DNA of 7,882 nucleotides, from the NCBI GenBank assembly GCA_021205715.1, contig JAJPXA010000216.1, forward strand, positions 1 to 7,882, read 5' to 3'. Both the position numbers and the translations under genes were made by a program. Positions 4,928-7,882 of the stretch are shown here, piece after piece. Numbering within the stretch: position 1 is the first letter of the stretch; each line of letters starts with the position of its first letter. Below the pieces are notes generated by a model. It saw nothing but the letters and a program-made list of their open reading frames with translations. It did no database searches and was not told the DNA's origin. The stretch is from Bacillota bacterium (GTDB lineage Bacteria; Bacillota; Clostridia; UBA1381).

Positions 4928-6013
4928 CTATATATTCTCCGCGATAAGCCTTGCCATTTCGCTGCAGCCTACCTTTGTCATTCCGTCGGACATAATATCG
5001 CCGGTTCTGTAGCCCTTATCAAGAACCTTTTTGACCGCGTTTTCAACCGCGTTCGGCTCGTCCGTCATATCGAGCGAGTACCTTAAGAGCATCGCCGCGG
5101 ACAAAATCGCCGCTATCGGGTTCGCTATATCCTTGCCGGCTATATCCGGCGCGCTGCCGCCGCTCGGCTCGTACAAACCGAACTTCGTTTCGTTAAGGCT
5201 CGCCGACGGGAGCATACCTATCGAGCCGGTTATCATCGACGCCTCGTCAGACAAAATATCGCCGAACATATTCTCTGTCACCATAACGTCAAACTGCGCC
5301 GGGTCGCGCACAAGCTGCATCGCGGTGTTGTCGACAAGCATATGATTAAGCTCGACCTCGGGGTAATCCTCCGCGACCTCGTTCACAATCTTGCGCCACA
5401 ACCTAGACGAGTCAAGCACGTTTGCCTTATCGACGCTTGTAACCTTCTTATTGCGCTTCATAGCGACCTCGAACGCCTTTACGGTGATTCGCCGTATCTC
5501 GTTCTCGTTATACGAGAGCGTGTCAACCGCCGTCATAACTCCGTCAATCTCCTCGGTTTTGCGCTCGCCGAAATACAATCCGCCCGTAAGCTCGCGCATA
5601 ATGAGCATATCGAAGCCCCGCGCGCTTATCTCCTCCTTTAACGGGCACGCGCCCGAAAGCTGCGGGTACAGGAGGCACGGACGTAAATTCGCGAACAGTC
5701 CAAGCTCCTTGCGGATTTTCAGCAATCCCGCCTCGGGGCGCAGATTCGCCGGCATCTTGTACCACGGCGATGTCGTCGTGTCGCCGCCTATCGAACCCAT
5801 CAGCACCGCGTCCGACTTTTTACATATATCTATCGTTTCCTGCGGGAGCGGCTCGCCTGTCGCGTCAATCGCGCAGCCGCCCATTAAAACCTCGGTAAAG
5901 TTAAACTTATGAGAGTACTTTTCGGCAACCGACTCCAAAACCGTCATCGCGCCCGTGACAATCTCGGGGCCTATGCCGTCGCCCTTTATTACCGCTATAT
6001 TAAATTCAGACAT
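4928..6013 (-). CDS. leuB: 3-isopropylmalate dehydrogenase
   Basis: 361 aa. Oxidises and decarboxylates (2R,3S)-3-isopropylmalate with NAD+ to 4-methyl-2-oxopentanoate, the third step of leucine synthesis; cytoplasmic, normally a dimer. Family features: AVIKGDGIGPEIV (7-19), substrate-binding arginines R101, R111 and R140 (in LLKIRKEL, ANLRP and MRELTGG), catalytic Y147 in GGLYFGE and K196 in VDKANVL, metal-binding D228, D252 and D256 in LVDNT and MFGDILSDE, and the NAD-binding loop LYEPSGGSAPDIAGKDIANP (280-299) with D290. The last loop and context favour LeuB over isocitrate or tartrate dehydrogenase. A TTG at 6028 opens a frame five codons longer, directly abutting leuD. I prefer the ATG at 6013 because GGAG lies 9 nt before it and overlaps the codons after the TTG. 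Length is normal for the family. Last gene of leuCDB, 15 nt after the leuD stop. Confidence 0.96.
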   Translation of the reverse strand: MSEFNIAVIKGDGIGPEIVTGAMTVLESVAEKYSHKFNFTEVLMGGCAIDATGEPLPQETIDICKKSDAVLMGSIGGDTTTSPWYKMPANLRPEAGLLKIRKELGLFANLRPCLLYPQLSGACPLKEEISARGFDMLIMRELTGGLYFGERKTEEIDGVMTAVDTLSYNENEIRRITVKAFEVAMKRNKKVTSVDKANVLDSSRLWRKIVNEVAEDYPEVELNHMLVDNTAMQLVRDPAQFDVMVTENMFGDILSDEASMITGSIGMLPSASLNETKFGLYEPSGGSAPDIAGKDIANPIAAILSAAMLLRYSLDMTDEPNAVENAVKKVLDKGYRTGDIMSDGMTKVGCSEMARLIAENI

Positions 6014-6022
6014 TATAACATT

Positions 6023-6026
6023 CTCC
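6023..6026 (-). promoter_or_regulatory. Ribosome binding site that fixes the leuB start
   Basis: GGAG on the minus strand lies 9 nt before the ATG at 6013-6011 in the short leuD-leuB gap. It would be inside the coding region if the TTG at 6028 were used. Confidence 0.65.
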
Positions 6027-6028
6027 AA

Positions 6029-6517
6029 TCACTGATTATTCTTAATATACTCGACCAAACCGCCGCTGTTTATTATCTGCTGCATAAACGGAGGGAACGC
6101 CGCCGCTTGATAGGTCTTGCCCTTTGTTTTGTTCGTGATTACGCCCGTGTCGAAATCAACCTCAACCTCATCGAGCGCGTCGATATCCTCGGACGCTTCT
6201 TTGCACTCCAAAATAGGGAGTCCGATATTGATTGAATTTCTGAAGAAAATCCGCGCGAAATCCTTTGCTATAACGCACGATATTCCGCTTGCCTTTATCG
6301 CCAAGGGCGCGTGTTCGCGCGACGAGCCGCAGCCGAAATTCGCGCCGCCGACCATTATGTCGCCCGCGTTATGCTTTGCCGCGAAATCCTTGTCAATATC
6401 CTCCATACAGTGCGCCGCAAGCTCCTTGGGGTCGCTTGTGTTCAAATACCGCGCGGGAATTATAACGTCCGTGTCGATATTGTCGCCGTATTTTATTACC
6501 TTTCCTTCTGCTTTCAT
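6029..6517 (-). CDS. leuD: 3-isopropylmalate dehydratase small subunit
   Basis: 162 aa, the normal size of the short LeuD type. It is the swivelling small subunit that completes the isopropylmalate isomerase active site with LeuC, interconverting 2- and 3-isopropylmalate. Visible motifs: YGDNIDTDVIIPARYL (10-25), the substrate-recognition loop region GGANFGCGSSREHAP (57-71), and IAKDFARIFFRNSINIGLPILE (83-104). The ATG at 6517 follows directly on the leuC stop TAA (6520-6518) with no gap. GAGGAGG (6532-6526) lies 8 nt upstream inside the leuC end, so translation is probably coupled and the two subunits are made in matching amounts. The homoaconitase or methylmalate-type small subunit is an alternative by sequence, but leuB next door supports leucine synthesis. 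Confidence 0.95.
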   Translation of the reverse strand: MKAEGKVIKYGDNIDTDVIIPARYLNTSDPKELAAHCMEDIDKDFAAKHNAGDIMVGGANFGCGSSREHAPLAIKASGISCVIAKDFARIFFRNSINIGLPILECKEASEDIDALDEVEVDFDTGVITNKTKGKTYQAAAFPPFMQQIINSGGLVEYIKNNQ

Positions 6518-7780
6518 TTACATTACCTCCTCGGGAGCCGTTATTTTTCCTGTCAAAGCGGATGCCGCCGCAACCTCGGGACTCGCTAAATATACCTCGC
6601 TCTCAACGTGACCCATACGTCCGAGGAAGTTGCGGTTCGTGGTTGACACGCACCGCTCGCCCGCGGCAAGCACGCCCATATGGCCGCCCAAGCACGGACC
6701 GCAGGTCGGCGCGGAGATTACGCATCCCGCCTCAACCAACGCCGTTATCGTGCCGTCCTTTATCGCCTCGAGATATATCGCCTGCGTCGCGGGGAACACG
6801 ATTACTCTTATTCCCTTTTTAACCTGTCTGCCTCTTAAAATTTCAGCCGCCTTGCGCAAATCGGAAATACGTCCGTTCGTGCAGGAGCCGATTACAACCT
6901 GGTCAATCTTGACATCGCCCCAGTTTTCGGGTGTTCTCGCATTTTCGGGAAGATGCGGGAACGCGACCGTGTGCGGAACCTCGCTAAGGTCAATATCGAT
7001 TGTTTTGATATACTCCGCGTCCGCGTCAGCCGTAAATTCCTTATATTCGCGCGTCGAATGCTCTTTCATATACTCGCGCGTCAGGTCGTCGACCTCGAAA
7101 ATGCCGTTTTTTGCGCCCGCCTCAATCGCCATATTCGCTATTGTGAAGCGGTCGTCCATCGTGAGCGTGTGCGCGCCCTCGCCGGTAAATTCCATTGACT
7201 TATACAACGCGCCGTCAACGCCTATCATACCGATTATATGTAAAATAAGGTCTTTGCCGCTTACGTATTTATTGAGCTTGCCGGTAAGGTTAAACCTAAT
7301 CGCCTCGGGCACCTTGAACCACGCCTTGCCTATCGCCATACCCGCCGCCATATCGGTCGAGCCGACGCCGGTCGAGAACGCGCCCAGCGCGCCGTAGGTG
7401 CAGGTGTGCGAATCCGCGCCGATTACCACGTCGCCCGCGACAACAAGTCCCTTTTCGGGGAGAAGCGCGTGCTCTATGCCTACCTCGCCTACCTCGAAAT
7501 AATTCAAAATATCCTGCTCGCCCGCGAATTTACGCACCGTAAGGCACTGCTCCGCCGATTTAATGTCCTTGTTCGGAGTAAAGTGGTCGGGAACAAGCGC
7601 TATTTTTGTTTTGTCAAAAACCTTGTCACTGTTAAATTTTGAAAATTCTTTAATCGCCACCGGAGATGTAATGTCGTTGCCCAGCACAAGACTCAGGTCA
7701 GCCATTATCAAATCCCCCGCCTTGACGCTGTCAAGCCCCGCGGCATTGGCAAGAATTTTTTGGGTCATTGTCATTCCCAT
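6518..7780 (-). CDS. leuC: 3-isopropylmalate dehydratase large subunit
   Basis: 420 aa, the size of the shorter, archaeal-like LeuC class that pairs with a separate short LeuD. With LeuD and a [4Fe-4S] cluster it isomerises 2-isopropylmalate to 3-isopropylmalate in the cytoplasm. The cluster cysteines are C300 in VIGSCTNGR and C360/C363 in SAPTCGPCLGG. Other aconitase-family signatures are GADSHTCTYGALGAFSTGVGSTD (121-143) and FVPDHFTP-like ALVPDHFTPN (61-70). The start is taken at the ATG at 7780, giving the typical N-terminus MGMTMTQKIL. A GTG at 7789 is in frame but is part of the ribosome binding site AGAGGTG. First gene of leuCDB, preceded by a strong promoter and a short leader. Specificity for isopropylmalate rather than homoaconitate rests on the leuD-leuB context. 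Confidence 0.95.
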   Translation of the reverse strand: MGMTMTQKILANAAGLDSVKAGDLIMADLSLVLGNDITSPVAIKEFSKFNSDKVFDKTKIALVPDHFTPNKDIKSAEQCLTVRKFAGEQDILNYFEVGEVGIEHALLPEKGLVVAGDVVIGADSHTCTYGALGAFSTGVGSTDMAAGMAIGKAWFKVPEAIRFNLTGKLNKYVSGKDLILHIIGMIGVDGALYKSMEFTGEGAHTLTMDDRFTIANMAIEAGAKNGIFEVDDLTREYMKEHSTREYKEFTADADAEYIKTIDIDLSEVPHTVAFPHLPENARTPENWGDVKIDQVVIGSCTNGRISDLRKAAEILRGRQVKKGIRVIVFPATQAIYLEAIKDGTITALVEAGCVISAPTCGPCLGGHMGVLAAGERCVSTTNRNFLGRMGHVESEVYLASPEVAAASALTGKITAPEEVM

Positions 7781-7786
7781 ATTGTT

Positions 7787-7793
7787 CACCTCT
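7787..7793 (-). promoter_or_regulatory. Ribosome binding site that fixes the leuC start
   Basis: AGAGGTG on the minus strand lies 6 nt before the ATG at 7780-7778. It contains the alternative GTG at 7789, which therefore has no site of its own. Confidence 0.75.
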
Positions 7794-7813
7794 GATTTTT
7801 TCTTGTTTTTAAT

Positions 7814-7842
7814 ATTATACTACCTTTCGCGTTTTTTGTAAA
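7814..7842 (-). promoter_or_regulatory. SigA-type promoter of leuCDB
   Basis: On the minus strand there is a -35 TTTACA (7842-7837, five of six consensus bases), a 17-bp spacer and a perfect -10 TATAAT (7819-7814). Transcription should start near 7807, about 27 nt before the leuC ATG. That leaves no room for a T-box or leader-peptide attenuator, so control is more likely at initiation. Confidence 0.87.
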
Positions 7843-7860
7843 GCGCCAAAATCCGCGAAA
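7825..7860. promoter_or_regulatory. Interrupted 36-bp dyad over the leuC promoter, candidate operator
   Basis: Outer arms TTTCGCG (7825-7831) and CGCGAAA (7854-7860) and inner arms TTTTG (7834-7838) and CAAAA (7847-7851) share the same centre at 7842.5, giving 12 matched pairs out of 14 arm positions around an 8-bp core. The element covers the -35 box and half of the spacer. It lies upstream of the predicted transcription start and has no T-run, so it fits a repressor site better than an RNA structure. Confidence 0.5.
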
Positions 7861-7882
7861 TAATATTCGTTAAAAAATGTCA

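Noticed and set aside
7781..7813. T-box or leucine leader-peptide attenuator before leuC
   Set aside because: The predicted leader is about 27 nt, with no hairpin, T-run or leucine-rich small frame.

Overview
All eight genes in this window lie on the minus strand, so transcription runs from high to low coordinates. The content points to a Bacillota genome, probably Clostridia-like. The signs are compact co-directional operons with 0-25 nt gaps or 4-19 nt overlaps, strong AGGAGG-type ribosome binding sites, near-consensus SigA promoters, heavy use of ATA for isoleucine at moderate GC, and the short two-subunit LeuC/LeuD isopropylmalate isomerase. The exact lineage cannot be fixed from sequence alone.

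Right part (about 7842 down to 4928): a leucine biosynthesis operon, leuC-leuD-leuB. It has a clear promoter (TTTACA, 17 bp, TATAAT) and a leader of only about 27 nt. leuC and leuD abut exactly, and leuB starts 15 nt after leuD. Together they convert 2-isopropylmalate to 3-isopropylmalate and then to 2-oxoisocaproate. leuA is not in the window. A 36-bp interrupted dyad is centred on the -35 box and is a candidate operator.

Middle (4705-4927): a 223-bp intergenic region with a near-perfect promoter (TTGACA, 17 bp, TAGAAT). AT-rich palindromes lie just upstream of it. An intrinsic-terminator-like hairpin lies downstream of the promoter and before the next start codon.

Left part (4683 down to 42): a five-gene operon closed by a textbook terminator at 5-31. 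It encodes a circularly permuted ATP-grasp ligase, a short alpha-E protein, a transglutaminase-like protein with an intact Cys-His-Asp triad, and two tandem AstE/aspartoacylase-family (M14-like) proteins. The first three are a known but biochemically obscure association, predicted to be an amide- or peptide-bond-forming system. The unusual part is the translationally coupled deacylase pair. The first copy keeps all expected zinc and catalytic residues. The second has Arg in place of the first zinc His and has no catalytic Glu at the expected place.

No protein has a signal peptide or membrane segment that I can see, so the whole system is expected in the cytoplasm. A plausible reading, and only an inference, is that the ATP-grasp/alpha-E pair makes an amide-linked compound or tag while the transglutaminase-like protein and the deacylase pair rearrange, trim or recycle it. 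This operon is the best candidate in the window for an undescribed system. I see no RNA genes, mobile elements, CRISPR arrays or long repeats.
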